NCBI RefSeq assembly: GCF_016859285.1
Contig: NC_053415.1
Location: 9,968,501-10,032,500, forward strand
Source: Xiphias gladius
Taxonomy: Eukaryota; Chordata; Actinopteri; Istiophoriformes; Xiphiidae
Direction: 5' to 3'
Length of the DNA stretch: 64,000 nucleotides
A model generated the notes under the pieces. That model did no database searches. It saw only the letters and a list, made by a program, of their open reading frames with translations, and was not told the DNA's origin. The translations under genes and the position numbers were made by a program. This document shows positions 1 to 14,560 of this stretch, in pieces (the first letter of the stretch is position 1; each line of letters starts with the position of its first letter).

Positions 1-547
1 TGATGGAAAGCACAGATCTCCAGATCTGTGAGTATGGCTTCCTTCCTTTGTCAAACGAGTCAATGCAGTGGGAACATTTTAATGGACTGAAAGGGTGGAG
101 AACCTGCAAACCTTGCCTAATCAAGGTTGCGTGTTAATAGTGGCATTTATTGTGCATTCTGTCTGTGCATCATGCCTCATTCTCTGAGCATGCATTTTTT
201 AAAATTTTTATCAATTTTCTTATTGTGCAACATAACAAACAATAAAACAGTAAATGTTTGCAACACTGTTTTGTACTGCGGTTGTTATGGGTTGTAGACA
301 TTTATTTGTCTACAGTCTGTTCATGAACAACAGAAAGTTAAGACACTTACATTTATAAAGCAACAAAATTGTTGATTTGTATCAGTTAGTCTGTGCCATT
401 CTTATGTCCAAACCAAGTGTATCTCAAGAAGACTAAGAGGTTACAGCCATGGGTAGTGCCTCTGTTGCACTGCAATGGAATTTAAACTGTTAGATACACA
501 AAATCAATCAGATACTACAAAATCAAAAACCAAGTTGCATGTTAATC

Positions 548-775
548 ACATAGTTGTGGAGACATTTCACTCCAAACCACAAATGTGAACCTCATAGTGT
601 CGCTAAAGGAAAAGCCAGGGTATCATCAAAGACAGCGGGCCTCAACCTCCAGGGACCATTTATGTCTGTGGAAAAATATTCATTGCAATCCATCTTATAG
701 TTTTCGGATATTTCAGCCTGGACCAAAATGGTGGACCAAGTGACAGACCAACATTGCCATCTATACAGCTAGTTA
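548..775 (+). repeat. Interspersed percomorph-type repeat, family A, copy 1
   Basis: This segment runs from a 'GTTGTGGAGACATTTCA' block through 'AAACCACAAATGTGAACCTCA' to a 'GGACCAAAATGGTGGACC' block. The same ordered blocks recur at 18560-18830 in this window, so it is a dispersed repeat seen directly here. From memory, this layout is very common in percomorph fish genomes. No open frame; an old diverged copy. Confidence 0.6.
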
Positions 776-904
776 GTCATTGTCATGCAAATTGTGTGCT
801 GCTGCATCAGCATCCATTCTGGTTTAGCTTTTCTATCTGGAGCAGACAGTCCTTTTAAAATTACTGGTCTGTTGTGCCTTTGTCACTCAGAAACTGTGTC
901 TCAG

Positions 905-945
905 TGTGTGTGTGTGTTTGTGTGTGTGTGTGTTTGTGTGTGTAC
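905..945 (+). repeat. Interrupted (TG)n microsatellite
   Basis: A TG dinucleotide run with a few T-rich interruptions. It creates the Cys-Val stretch in a spurious open frame at 785-1183. Confidence 0.85.
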
Positions 946-2384
946 ATTTGTTGTTTTTCAAGCTTCATCGCAGTCTTTGGGGCTTTATCCATTAAGCTCT
1001 CCACTCTCACTGCCCCAAATCAAAACCCACCTCTATAGCGACACAAATGAAGCACTTTACTTACTTAAGACATTGAACACACAGAAATATGCAGACAGTG
1101 ATGAGCTGCAGTGTTCTGTTGCTGAAATCACAGACTTGTTCTACAGTCGTGACGTATATAATGAACAGAAAATAGTCACGTGAGTCTAAAATGTGATAAA
1201 ATCAGTCATTTAAAATGGAACAACTGATAAACTGTCTTCAGGGAGAGTTTATCCATCATGACATCCCAGCATAAAACTTCTATAAGCATAATCTGAAATC
1301 TGCAATTATAGTAAAGGAAGAATAAGAATCTTAAACAATACAATTGCCATTTTAACTGATCTCAATTTAAGGTTCATTCCTCTGCATTTGGAAATGATGT
1401 CCCAGTCCGTACCAGGTCAATAAATTGGTAAACGGATTAGCTCATGTTAGATTGAATTATCTTTCCTCATTCAGAACAAGGTAATCTGATTATACTCTGC
1501 TGCATCCTGTGCAGAGTAGAGAGAAACATGAATTGGTACTGCAGTGGGAGTACTGAAAGCACAAAATATTTGTTCGTGAAACGTACAACTGTGTCCATGC
1601 ATTCTCTTGTGTGTCTACATCTTGCTCAGTTCACTTGGTGTTTCTGTCGGTTATACTAACTACAGAACAATATAAAGTGAGTAAAGCCCCATTCAACATC
1701 TACAGCATAATTCTACATGAATTACTGCTGCTCATTTCATTTTGTTTATGGCAACAATCTACAATTAGTGCAGAAGAGGATGCACACTGACTTGCTTTTC
1801 CAGAAAAATAAGGAGCTCTTGTTCCAGGAAGATATTTGGATCAATTACATTAAGACATCACTTAAAGAATTCCACTGTTGATTAAAGAACTAAATCAATA
1901 AGCCTATAGTAACTTATGGAAAAATGTCTTAATAAAATGGAAGCCATTTAATGTGCACATTCAGAGGCAAGAAGACTTAAGTGTTCCCCAACACAGACAC
2001 AGAGTCACCTTGTGAAATCATGGCCATTAATTAAAGCAGTTTCACCACTGTTGTTCATAAGTCATATTTTTACATCAGTTTAGTATATTGAATTGCAACG
2101 ATACCCATGAACTTCATTGACTGTTACTTTTGAGAAGACATCAAACAAAGCTGTAAAGGTGTGTTAGCACCTTTGAACCTCTTTTTCACTGCAACCGGAA
2201 ACAAAATATCGCACCAAAGCTGCTGCATTGGGAATTGGGTGGAAATGTAGGATCCAGAATACACATACTAGGGTCTAAAAATCAGGCTATCTCAGCCTGT
2301 GCTGCTTTGATTTAGACCCTGCTTTTTCAAATGTGTCTCTTGTGAGTCCCCCAACTTTATGGAAGTGTATCACTGAATTTCTTG

Positions 2385-2510
2385 AGTACCCCTTTAAAAG
2401 AGAAGGCCTTTGATTTCTATATTTTTCTTATTGTCAGCAAATCCCATGAAAAGACCAAAAAACAATGAATGTGTCCTACTAACAAGCACTGTATTGCCCG
2501 TGTATCCTAA
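2385..2510 (+). repeat. Interspersed repeat, family C, copy 1
   Basis: Shares ordered blocks with 14290-14480: 'TTTTTCTTATTGTCA', then CAAATCC, then 'GTCCTACTAACAAG', then TATTG. The two copies are in the same orientation and clearly diverged. From memory it belongs to a repeat dispersed in spiny-rayed fish. No coding potential. Confidence 0.5.
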
Positions 2511-3156
2511 ACCTGATTTACTGTAGCTACACTGCTGAAAATTGCTTCTCTGGGCTGCATCTGGGTGTGCGGGTTTTTCTTTTATACTGGGACATTCACA
2601 TGCACAGTCTGTACGAACACTGACTCACAGTGGGTAAGGTGAATAACCGGACAGACAGTCTCTCAGAGAAGTGACTACATACTGTATGTAACCTTCTAAC
2701 CTTCTTAGGAAGGTGTTGCCCCCTGGCTGTGTCACATTATTAGATGACATTAATGTAGCAGTACAAAAGCATCACAGTACTCAGTGCTCTAGATCTCTAA
2801 AGCCTCAAGCCACACTCAAAACAGAAAAAGGGAAAAAATGTGACTATTTTTGTCTCAAAAAAACATGCTTTTAAGTTGAAGATTTCAAGTTCATATAATC
2901 ACCATCTATCTATCTATGGAAACAGAATGCTCTGCCTCTGCTGTGTACTTTAATTAGGTTTTGTTGTGCCATTGGACTCACTTTCTCTTGTTAATTAATC
3001 AATTATTAATTGATTAGTTAATAAGTAATGTGTCTGTTCAATAAGTGATTACTTATGGGACCGTGGGAATCACACAAGCCCAACATATTGTATTCTGTTG
3101 TGCTCGGGTTGTAGCCATCCTGTTGCCAGTTTGACGCACACACGTACAACACGCCT

Positions 3157-3159
<3 letters not shown>

Positions 3160-3224
<65 letters not shown>
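3160..3224 (+). repeat. (CA)n microsatellite
   Basis: Uninterrupted CA dinucleotides for about 65 bp, followed directly by CCTAACCCC-type sequence. Confidence 0.95.
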
Positions 3225-3414
<190 letters not shown>

Positions 3415-3554
3415 CATAACAGAGAGGACAGCCAATATCCAGAGTCACACACAACCATTTCTCTTGATTCATGAGAGATGTAAAACTGGAAAAATAATCA
3501 AATAAATAACCAAGACTACACTGGCCAACAAACACACGTGCGCACGCACCACAT

Positions 3555-3605
3555 ATTCACGCACACACACACACGTACATGCACACGCACACACACGCAG
3601 GCACG

Positions 3606-3636
<31 letters not shown>

Positions 3637-3662
3637 ACAAACACACAATTACACACTTACAC
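3555..3662 (+). repeat. Impure (CA)n microsatellite
   Basis: CA/CG/TA-mixed dinucleotide tract of about 105 bp. It faces a long TG tract that begins about 55 bp later. Confidence 0.85.
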
Positions 3663-3712
3663 AGAGCAGCTGCTCATCCATCTCTGTCCACCATGGATTG
3701 CCTCCTCAGCAG

Positions 3713-3820
<108 letters not shown>

Positions 3821-4264
3821 ACGTTGAGGGATATTGGCAAGCTAAACCCCGCTCCTATCATATGTCATCTTTAAATGACAGTGTTGTGGAGAGGAAAGAG
3901 AGGAGAGGGGCCCTGCCAGGGCTTTGTTAGCCAGATAAATGTTCTGCCCCGCTAGCCTGTTAGCCAGCAGCTGGTATCACCTCTAATCAGAAACACATCC
4001 TGCCTGCCGCAACAGGTGCCCTGCAACTGGGGGAAGAAAAAAAAAAAACCATACAGTTTGACCGATACCGAAACGGATATTTTTGTTTCTGTCACAAAAA
4101 TTCATTTTTTCTATCTATTCTATTCTATTCTATTGTATATACAAATACAAAATGTGACCATTTTCCTGCCTCAAAAAATTCCTAGAATTACAATACATCC
4201 CTCAACATCTGGTGAAAAGGATAATTTAAATTAAATTTTTGGAAATACATGTGTTAGCTTTTTT

Positions 4265-4720
4265 TACCCTCAGAGTTAGATGAGAAGATGGAGACAGGAG
4301 GCAATTATCTTAGAATAAACATTGGACCTAGGTGGAAACAGCCAGACTAGCTCTCTCCTAAGTGGAGTCTCTGCTGGTTGCCTGGCATCCTCAGAGTGAT
4401 GTCACTGCTCCTAGCTAAGACATAGTTAATGCACATAACTCTCCACAAAACCACATTGTGTCGTTTTTACATTTCATTTGTCTTATAGAGTCAACAAACT
4501 TCCAAAAACCAAAATTCTGTTACCTCTAGTTACAGTCAGGCTGGCTGTTTCCCCCTTGCTTCAAATATTTATGCTAAGCTAAGCTAAGTGCTTGCTGTCT
4601 CTAGCTACATATATAGTGTCCAGTCATGAAAGTTGTATGAATCTACTTATCTAAAACTTCTGAAAGAGCGTCTTACCCAAAATCTCAAACTATTCCTTTC
4701 AAATTTTGCATTAAGCCATA
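4265..4720 (-). repeat. Interspersed repeat, family B, copy 1 (fragmented)
   Basis: On the minus strand, 4720 to about 4500 reads GAATAGTTTGAGATTTTGGG, later TAGCTTAGCTTAGCATAAAT, then AAGGGGGAAACAGCCAGCCT. These blocks match the copy at 9195-9420. A short forward fragment (AGAGTTAGATGAGAAGATGG) lies at about 4273-4292. From memory this is one of the most common percomorph interspersed repeats. Confidence 0.6.
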
Positions 4721-6942
4721 AATGAAACACACATTAAACCTGCACTAACTGAATTATTGGCTACTTGGGGGCGGCAGAGACAAGCTGTGAACACAACACT
4801 GACATACTGTCATCTTTTAAGTTGTTATGGCTAACAAATCAAAGCAAATGGTTGGCAAACGATTGCCTATTTAGACATTAAACTGAGAAGGAGATACGTT
4901 AGCATTCATTTGGACATTGTTTTCTGGTCAAGTGTAGTGTAGTGTATACCGGGTGTTGTTTTTCGTTGAAAACAGTTGTCTCTTGCGGCCGAAATAATGC
5001 TATGACAGCAGTCCGAGTGAATCAAAGTAGAAATGTTGTGGCCAAAAAAACAACACAGTGGGCTTAAAGACACTATAAAGCTCCGTAAAGCTGTAGGGAA
5101 CTGCAGAGCTGCTGACTATACTTACACAGAGCCTTACATTATAACCCCTCTCACAGCACGTAGTCATGTGATCCATTGGTAACACATAAATACAGACTGC
5201 AGCCGCTTTAAGCACATTGTAGATGAAAGATAGAGAGTATAATATAAATATTTAGAATTTGAAATCAGTTCATGGGCTCTATGGAGTAAAATACATGATA
5301 ATAAAGTTGATGTAATTTTTACGTTCTCAGATTATTTTGTAGTAAAGATTTATCTGTACTTCCGATGGGCTTACAATGTCCAAAATCATCAGTGGAGGAA
5401 GGGTGGAGTGGATTGAGACACATACTTTCCTTTCTAAAATGGCACAACCCGGCATTTTTTTAAAATAAATTAATTATAATTTCAAGTGGGATACATCATT
5501 TATTTAGCTATTTATCAGTTCCAACAGAGTGTAGCTTGAATAGAGAAATCATTTCGTCTGTGCCAAGTGAATGTGCTATTAAATGAGAATTGACAACTTC
5601 AGTTTGAAAGAAAAAAAATGTCTTTGATTTCTTCCATTTTAATGTATGAGCCTCACTTCCCCTGCCAGCTTTCATCTTTTGTTTTCATCTCAGTCTTGGA
5701 TGTTTTTAGTTTTTGCTTTGTTTCAAACAGAACAGGCATCTTAACTTGTTCGGTACCTGCTGCTGGAGGAAGTCAGACGTGAAGCAGCAGTGAAGCGGAA
5801 AGAGGACCGGATTTGCAGGCAGACTCACACATACAGTTCACACACACGCATACGCGTGCAGCCTTGTTTTTTAGCACTCTACTGTCTGTCTCTAATGTGG
5901 CTTCAAGGCTGCAGCTCCTTCGCCCACTCAACATCAATCCTGGGTCTGGACATTAAATAAATCACTTCAACCCCCCCCCCCCAAACACACACACACACAC
6001 ACCCTCCAAACAGTGGTGTAATATAATTTGTGCATTGTAGGTGGTGTGGGTTCAGCTGATTATGTTAGCATCACTGTGACGAGAGTCAGCTCCTGTCAGC
6101 TCTTCAACAAGGAGGAAAAACGAGCTGCAGACAGCTGGGGATTGAGGTATAAATTGGCGAGAAAAAGGGGAAACACGGTCTTATTATCATTAATTCTGCG
6201 TTTTAACAAACATTACTTATAAATAATAAGATAAGATTTCTCGTTAGACTTTTATTTTTAATTGATGGCTGTCAGAATACAGCATCCCAGTTTATTTCTA
6301 TTCAACAACACCTTGTCCAATAAACTGATTTATAGTGAAATGGCAACAAAAATATTTTATTTTATTATTATTTTTTTTTAGCTTTATTTGTGGGAAAATT
6401 GGACAGGTGTTCTTTTTTACAAGCAACACTTTGCTTAACATTTCACACAGTATGATACATTCACAATCTCTTTTCCTCTCCTCCCCTCTCCTCTGGGCCT
6501 GTTAGGGCCTAATTGGAGCCAAGCTACTTACCACTAATGGGATCAATGGGAGAAACGACAGTGGACACACACCATTTTCATTACTTACCGCAGCTCAATG
6601 CATGAGCAGTCACTGAAGCATTCAGTTCGTGCAGCAGTAATAAGAACAGCTGCAGAGTCTGTCAGAAGACAGAGGCACTGCCACGAAATGGCAACATAGT
6701 GCAGCTGAATTATGCTCCATAATGGGTGATTGTAATTTTCCAAGGGAATCAAAAAAGGTTGAATAACTAAAAATGCTTTTTACTTAATGTGCACTGTGAT
6801 ACTTTAAAATCATTGCTAATATATGAAGATGGTAGCACAATTGAAAAATAAAGATCAAAGAAGATAATTTATGGTAAAGCAGGCAGGTGTGAACTCGTGG
6901 TTTTTCATTTGTTAAATGTAAAGCATCCAACTAACACACACA

Positions 6943-6943
6943 G

Positions 6944-6967
<24 letters not shown>
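6943..6967 (+). repeat. Short (CA)n microsatellite
   Basis: About 25 bp of CA dinucleotides after an 'ACACACAG' lead-in. Confidence 0.9.
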
Positions 6968-6974
<7 letters not shown>

Positions 6975-8674
6975 AGCTCCCGTGAGATGTGTTGTGTGGT
7001 GGGCTTTCCTTGCATTGATAGGAAATCAATAGGTGCAGTGCATCCGTCAAATGTGCTAGACAAAACGTTCAGTCACATCAAATCATGAAATATGCTGCCG
7101 TAGTCCTCTGTAGTCCAAAACTTAGAGAGGCAATAGGAGAACCTTTTTTAGGGGGCAAACCGGTAGAAAAAGTCGAATTGGCAAACAGATTAGAGAGAAA
7201 ATTTGATTTGGCTTCACAAGTGAAAACATCCGTGGTTTGTCTAAACAAAAAAACCTGCTTGATTGCTTTACATGGAATGATGATAGATGGAGGCTATATA
7301 AATGGCAAGAAAAGTGTTTTTATCGGAGCTAAAAATTAGAAGGAGCCTTCCAAAACACTCCACTGTACCTTTACTTTCCCGTCCAAATACTCTGGTATAA
7401 ATATATTTGATTAAACTGGGGATTACTACATGCCCTAATGTGCTTATTCTAGTGATGCCTCATGCCACCAGCCATTAAGAAAGTAAATAAACACACACCA
7501 GACAGGCTTGTTCATACACAGCTCGTACAAATCCTTAAAATATATGATTATTATGAGGATTTCTGTATTGTGTTGTTTAAATTTAATTTTATATTATTTT
7601 AATATATTAGACAAAGATTCTTTTATTTTCTACACAGCATGAGTATAACGTTGAGGCACAGACACACACTCACTTGTAAGTACTTGTTAACTGTTTTCCA
7701 TAAGGCTGATCAGCCGAGTAAGTGAATCGACAAGTATACGAGTCGGCATTATGGTGATGTTTGGAATATTTGGTCTGACTGCTGATGGGTCTTGGGAAAT
7801 ATGATTAACGTGTCTGCTTGGCGTAACTGTGAAGACTTGATTGACAAACTGTCCCAGGGCGGAAAAAACCCTTCAAAATGTCACCTGAAAAGGTAAGGGG
7901 GAAAAGGAGTTGCATTTTCCCATAATCTCGCGGAAGAAACACAGATATCAAACAGGTGAGCAAATTACAAAAAAGTGATAGCTATGTATGTTTCCTCGTT
8001 CCAGGTTTCTATGTACAGAGCCTATATGGAGACAGAAAAACCAAAACCTGTGCTCACTGACCGTATCTGGCAGCCCACGCTACAGCCAGAGAACTGATTT
8101 GGCGTTTGCAGCGACAATTACAATATGTAACTGAGCAGATTTTTTTCCTCCAACTCTGAAAGACTGAAGAGGCATGGCGAGTGACTGTAATGAATGTGAC
8201 TGTATGTTAGTAAGATTGGAGTTAATTCACTTATAGGCATGTGATATTTCCCATGGCTTATTATCCAACCTGATGTAGTACCTGTCCAGAGGTATTGTCC
8301 AGAGTACATCCAGACCACAGGCCACAGGCATAATTTCATTAGAAAACCTTCCTTTCCTCGTCCCTTATATTAGAATAGAATATTAGAGTATTATGAACCA
8401 CGATAAAGACTCAGAGTCTAACAAAGATGTTTACAATTTTCACGACATGACTCAGATACAGTATTTTCCAATTTCACAAATCAGAAAATATTGAAAAATG
8501 TCAAGAAAAAATTAGGATTTATTACAAAGTACAGTATCCCTGTTTTTTGTTTGTTTGTTTTTAACAAAATAAATTATGTTTGTTACCTTTTTAATAATAA
8601 TACTGGCAGGTCCTAACGGACAGTGTTCAACTGTCAAGAAGAGCTTTCTCTCTCTCGCTCTCAGTGTCTGTTTA

Positions 8675-8678
8675 TGTG

Positions 8679-8758
<80 letters not shown>

Positions 8759-8760
8759 TG
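8675..8760 (+). repeat. (TG)n microsatellite
   Basis: About 85 bp of TG dinucleotides preceded by a short CT-rich tract. Confidence 0.95.
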
Positions 8761-9194
8761 TTGTGGACAACTGTCTAATATGAATCCCACTGGACTGAAA
8801 GCAGGCTGCTAATGATACAGATCTGAGCTTCTTTGAAACAAAAAAGGAATTAAGAAAAAATGAAACTGTGATAATATGATATCAGGAGAATCAGACATAA
8901 ATATTACTTTACTTTATTCAAAGCCTGTCTGAAGCATCGGCTTTCACCGCCTTGGTATCATAAAAATGAAGTTGGCCATTTTGTGACCAAGGCAGATTCT
9001 GTAAGAAGAAAGGGATGTAGAATAAAAAGAAATATGGATGATAATACAGCTCATGAGCAGAGATCAGTACCTGCCTATCTGTCTCAAAAAGCAGAATCAC
9101 TTAATTATCTGAATAACTTCAGTGAGTAAACTTGGAGCCTCCTTAAATATTTTTATTTATGATTTTGGTTATCACTTATCCTGTCAGTTAAAGT

Positions 9195-9420
9195 AATAGT
9201 CCGACACAATGACAAATACGCTTATTTGCTTTCTTGCTGAGAGTTAGATGGGAAGATTGATACCATTTTCACATCTATCCAGCAAATATAGGGCTGCAGC
9301 CAGCAGCTGGTTAGCCTAGCTTAGCATAAAAACTGGAAATGGGGAAACAGGTTGCCTGGCTCCGTCCAAAGGTTACAAAATCCTCTTTCCAGGTGATTTG
9401 AGTTTATTGTGGCGTTCATA
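9195..9420 (+). repeat. Interspersed repeat, family B, copy 2
   Basis: Ordered blocks 'ACAAATACGCTTATTTGC', 'GAGAGTTAGATGGGAAGATT', 'CCAGCAGCTGGTTAGCCTAG', 'CTTAGCATAAAAACTGGAAA' and 'TGGCTCCGTCCAAAGGTTAC'. It is inverted relative to the copy at 4265-4720 and better preserved. From memory it is a well-known percomorph repeat. Noncoding. Confidence 0.75.
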
Positions 9421-9832
9421 TCAGTTTTAATTCTAATTAATTAAGTTTGAATTCTGACTCAAACAACTCAGGAATTCCTGACAGAGACGTTACTTTATAT
9501 TATATATAGCTATTAAAGTTTTTACCACTTCCATTCCATGAGCTTGTGTCTGTTGCCTTTTTTTTTTTTTTTACATGAAGCAGGAACATTTCAGTAATAA
9601 ATGATTTATTTAAACAACACGAAGTATGAATGGAACAACCAGTTTAAGCAACACAACAGTGAAATGTGTTTACTAAGTGATTCATGTCTGTTTACCCAGT
9701 CTCTGTTTGCTATGGTGCTATAATAGAATAATTTTTCCCATAGCTCCAGCTGTAATAAATTCTCCAGTAATTTATGTTCCTGTCTACGGTATTATCAACA
9801 TTAATAAAGTGTGCCCTGGGGACTGGGAACCT

Positions 9833-9844
9833 GTGTGCGTGCGT

Positions 9845-9885
<41 letters not shown>
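9833..9885 (+). repeat. (TG)n microsatellite with GCGTGC lead
   Basis: TGCG units grade into pure TG for about 50 bp. Confidence 0.9.
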
Positions 9886-9889
<4 letters not shown>

Positions 9890-12800
9890 TTGTTGGCTAC
9901 AAAAAAGCAGTTACACAATCAACAAAGCAAACAAATTACTACTCAACCTGCCTCCTGCATATAAAAGTATAAAAAGTCAGAAAGTGAGATGGACTAATCC
10001 ATTCTCGGTTTTGGTCTCTCATGGTATGGGACTTATTCAAAATAAGAAAATTATAGAATAACATCATCATTTGCTGGGTGGAAACATCTTAATATGAGAG
10101 CGAATGGGAGGTTACATATTCCCTCATGGTTCTCTGAGAGAAATGATTATGTCCCCAGCTTGAATACCTCAGACCAGACAAGTTCAAGAGGAGGTTATCA
10201 GTAACAAAATATATCAAATGGTGTGGGTCAGCAACACAGCAGCAGCACAACTGAATACAAAATAAAATATATGATAATTATAACCCACAAGAAACTGAGT
10301 CATTCAGAACTGCCAGGAAATTCTTTATAAACTTGAGTTTCCCATGAAATGAGCTCTTAAATGCAAAGGACAGAAGCAAGGACATAGCTGGTGGGTGGAG
10401 ACTCTGTGTCCAGCCCATCTCTCATATGAGCTCAGGGTGCCACAGTAAATGTCTGGCCTTCCCATTCATTTCTCCCTCCTTCCCTCTCTCCAGAGAAATG
10501 GAGCACTTAGTCTGATGTGAATAATGACGATGACTGTTTTCCAGTCTGGCCCTTATCTTTTGCCCTTATTGAGAAAGCATTAAATTGGCCAAGATTTATT
10601 GCTATAAATTACATCATCCCTCTCTCTCTCTTCTTTAGATGGCCTTTTTTCTTCTTTTAATTAATGTCTTATTAGTACTGCACATTTTCTTTGCTAGCTT
10701 TTCTTTTCCTTTATGCTGTTTTTATGTCTCCCTTTTCTCTCTCTCAAATAAATTCACCTCAGCCTGCCTTAGAGGCATCAGTGCTTGATCTAGAATCAGC
10801 TCGTCTGGTCCAAGACAAGCTGATTCTCCATTCACCATCTATCGCCATACATCAGATTCTCTGCAAATTCAGAACAGTCAGTTAGTGTTTTTATATACAC
10901 GGGTGTCAATGCAATGTCACAGCCAAGAAGAGCCTTTATTTAGATGGTCTGAAGGCACAAAATAGCTATTATTAGGCAATAATCAAAACTGGTATTAAAA
11001 GCTTGAAGCTATTAAAATGTTGTATAAAATATGATCAATAAATTAAAGATATAAGCGGTGTCCAAGAGTATAATTTGTTGTCTTTTCATTAGCGCTTCCT
11101 ACTACCTTCCTGAGTTTCTGTTATTTTAGAGAGAATAATTCATGAGCTGTGCTGCAGGACTGAAAGTATATGTGTCGCTTTGTGCACGTGTGAAGTGCAC
11201 GCTGCTGATGACGTTCAGTGAATTCTCCATCGTGTTAAGCACAGAGGAAGTGTCAGCGAGGACAAAGTTTGAGTCGTGAGGCCCGCAGCTTGGCCGTAGG
11301 GCTGAGAGACACGCATTTATGTATAGATAGAAGTGGAACTATTTCAAACCCACAACGATCACTTGACCAGCTGGGAGTTCAATCAGACGCTCGTGGCGAT
11401 AAACGCATGGCGATTGTAGCTCATCAGAGGGTGTGTGTGTGTGTGTTTTTCAAAGGATCACGTAGGGGCCAATTATACATAAAACATAAAAAGACGCACT
11501 CTGGAAGAATAAGACCTGTGATTTGTTGATCTGAACCTGACAATGTGTAATGAGATGTTCGCACTGTCATGCAACAACAATGTTCAAAAAAACATATGTT
11601 GAGTGACAGTTCACCAAAATATGGTATGTTGAAAGTAAAAAATTTTCAGCACATTTAGACTGTCATAAATATATATTTTTTTTTTCATTAATGATCAGGA
11701 ATGTATCAGCAATCATGTTTGGTTAAAAGTATTAGAACGATTGAGTGCTTGCTGTTTTACACCAGGTTTTACTGGAGTTCTTACTTTACCTGAGACATCC
11801 GGGCATTAGCTGACTGTGGTGAGTTATACAGGGCAAGCTCCATGCATTCCTATCGTGCAGTCATTTATATTTTGTTCCATCACTATAGTCTTGAAATTCA
11901 ATTCAGTCCAAGAACTGAATTGAAAACTGAACTGAAATCACATGCCTAAAATTCAACATTGACATTTTGTTAAAATGTCAGTGTCCTCGCTGCTAAAGTC
12001 AAAGGCAAACATTTACTACCCCGCTTCATATACTATACATGTGTTGAATAATTCATTGATTCTTTTCCAATGAATGTTGAATGTGTGAGATTATAACATA
12101 CTTTAAACGTGTTGCTTTTTAACTTTGATGAGACCATACCTATCTTGTGCCTGTGTCCTGCAGGCGAATCCTGTGGCAGTGTGGCAGGTTTCACTGGCAC
12201 TAATAACTATTATACTTGCTCACATGCCTCAATCCATTTCACCTGGCAGAATAATAGCTCTCTGTTACAGCAGCTATTGGTCTGGAGGTGTAGAAGGCGC
12301 ATACGCGGCTCCCTCAAGATGAAGCACTGACAGTGAGAGGTGTAACATCTACACACATGCACAGGTCTGTTTGAGACCGCTCGAATCAGTCTTCGAGATT
12401 AAAACATGACTGTCTCAAATTAGTTTAGCAAGGCTGGAATACACACAAGGGAATGTTACATAAGGGGATCTAAATGGAACCAAAATGACTCAGTGAACCA
12501 TGTCATTAGCTTACAATGAATAATTCTGAATCAAGAGCTTTTTCATAGATTCTCATATGACTCTTTATAATCCAAAAAGCATCTATATAGAAGCCCCTAG
12601 AGCCTTATCAAATACAGAAATCCTCATTAAAAAGGCAGAACGAGTGTGAAAGAGACATGTGAGTGAAGAAAGGGAAAGGAACAGAATGTTCCCACATACA
12701 CTCAAATTACGTTAAGGTCTTCAAAACTTTTAGGACCTGACTTGACTTATCACTTCAGTGCCATAACCAAAGATTATTTAGAAAACAATATAGTCACTCA

Positions 12801-13163
12801 CCTCTGCTTCTGTCTGTTTATAAGTTGGCCCTTTGGTCAATGATGACAGGGTTTGATATGTGTAGGACCAAAATTTTTCTTCTGAACTTGCCCAGTCACA
12901 ATTTATTTCTTCTTGTTCATGCTGTTTCCTTGATGTTTGATGTTTCCCAATATGGTCCTGTCCTTTTCTCACCTCACTTTAACTCTCAAACATGTTTTCA
13001 TCATGAGTGACTATTCCGTAACAAAATAGAGCTTCATATAAAACTCATCTGTTCTGGCTATCCCTCACCTACAGTGATCTGGCTCTGGGTTTGAGCCTTA
13101 TAATAGAAACCTTGTTTCAGGTACAGTAAATAGACGTACTGCAGCAAAATAGATATATTTTTT

Positions 13164-13164
<1 letters not shown>

Positions 13165-13200
<36 letters not shown>

Positions 13201-13210
13201 GCGCACACAC
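13165..13210 (+). repeat. (CA)n microsatellite
   Basis: About 30 bp of CA followed by a TGTGCGCACAC segment. Confidence 0.9.
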
Positions 13211-13441
13211 AATCCACGCAAAGAAAACACCTTTTATTAACTGTACTTGGGAGGTGGACTTTAATAACACAAGGCAAAGCATAAATTTAATGTTATTTCC
13301 ATCAGTGTGCATGTGTGTGTGTGTAAGAGAGAGATTGACAGCCCTGACAGTTCTGGCAGTTGTAAGATTCTGAGGTGGGCGTTTTGATTGATGCCGCCGA
13401 GCAGGCTGCAACCCCTGGATTAAACCCTCGGCTAGTCACTC

Positions 13442-13455
13442 CACACCCTGTTCGT

Positions 13456-13530
<75 letters not shown>

Positions 13531-13560
13531 AACATACACATGCACACACACACGCACACA
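13442..13560 (+). repeat. (CA)n microsatellite
   Basis: About 85 bp of pure CA, then interrupted CA with AAACAAAC and CATG units. Confidence 0.95.
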
Positions 13561-14289
13561 TCAAACCATCTTTCCATATGGCTGAGAATAAAACAATAAT
13601 TGTAATACATTTAAACATGTAAACATTTAATCTGTAAAATCTGAAATACTATAATGCAAGTATGAGAAAGAAAACCAAATCGTGACTGTGCTAAATAATA
13701 TAATTTATTCAACTGACCTCACATATGTTTACAACTATACTCTTATAGACACTGCATGAATAAATAAATAGCTGTGATTTCACTGTCAACAAACATCATT
13801 TTCAATGCTGCATTTAAAAGTAGACTTATCTGCTCCTATGCTTCTTTTGGTATATATATTTACCACACAAAAAACAGCATCATTGCAATTTACGACATAG
13901 AGCCACAAATGTGTCAGTCTAACAGCTGACATTGATTCTTTTCCGTGTGTGTGCAGGTTTGTGGATGAACCTAAGCTATGACACACTCATTATGAGGCTT
14001 ATCTGATGAGGAGGAAGTTTACATTCACATTTAAGTCCAATGAGACTGCCTGACACTTTGCATAGCATCAGACCAGCTGTCACCCCATTCAATTTGAAGC
14101 TGATGCCAGCTTGTTGGCATATCATTAATCCCACTACTATTATTTATAAGATAGAGGGGGGACAGGATCAGGTCGGGATTTACTATATTTTACTGTATCT
14201 CAGTAAGTGTGAGTGCATATAAGGATCAAGTCCCCTTCACTCCCTAGTTAACCCTAGCTGGAGACTGACTACAAGGTCATCTTGCCACC

Positions 14290-14560
14290 TTAAAGGACAA
14301 GGCTAGCATTACTTGGTTTTTCTTATTGTCACCAAGTCCTTTGAATAGATCAAAATCAACAATGACCTGATCCTACTAAAAAGTATTGCCTCTGTAGCTA
14401 AAGCCTCATAGATCTCATTCCTCTGTGCCAGAGAGCGCCATTGTTCAAAAACTATTAAAAACACATCCGTGACCCATACCTTTTCACAGGATGACACATT
14501 CCTTCTTTAAGATTAACGCTGACACTGTAGTTTATTTAAGTCGCCCTTACATACACCATT
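14290..14560 (+). repeat. Interspersed repeat, family C, copy 2
   Basis: Begins near GGACAAGGCTAGCATTAC and carries 'TTTTTCTTATTGTCACCAAG', CTGTAGCTAAAGCCTCATAG and GCCAGAGAGCGCCATTGTTC. It resembles the shorter copy at 2385-2510. Noncoding. Confidence 0.55.

Noticed and set aside
785-1183. 132-codon frame with a Cys-Val centre
   Set aside because: Crosses a TG tract; the flanking residues match nothing I know.
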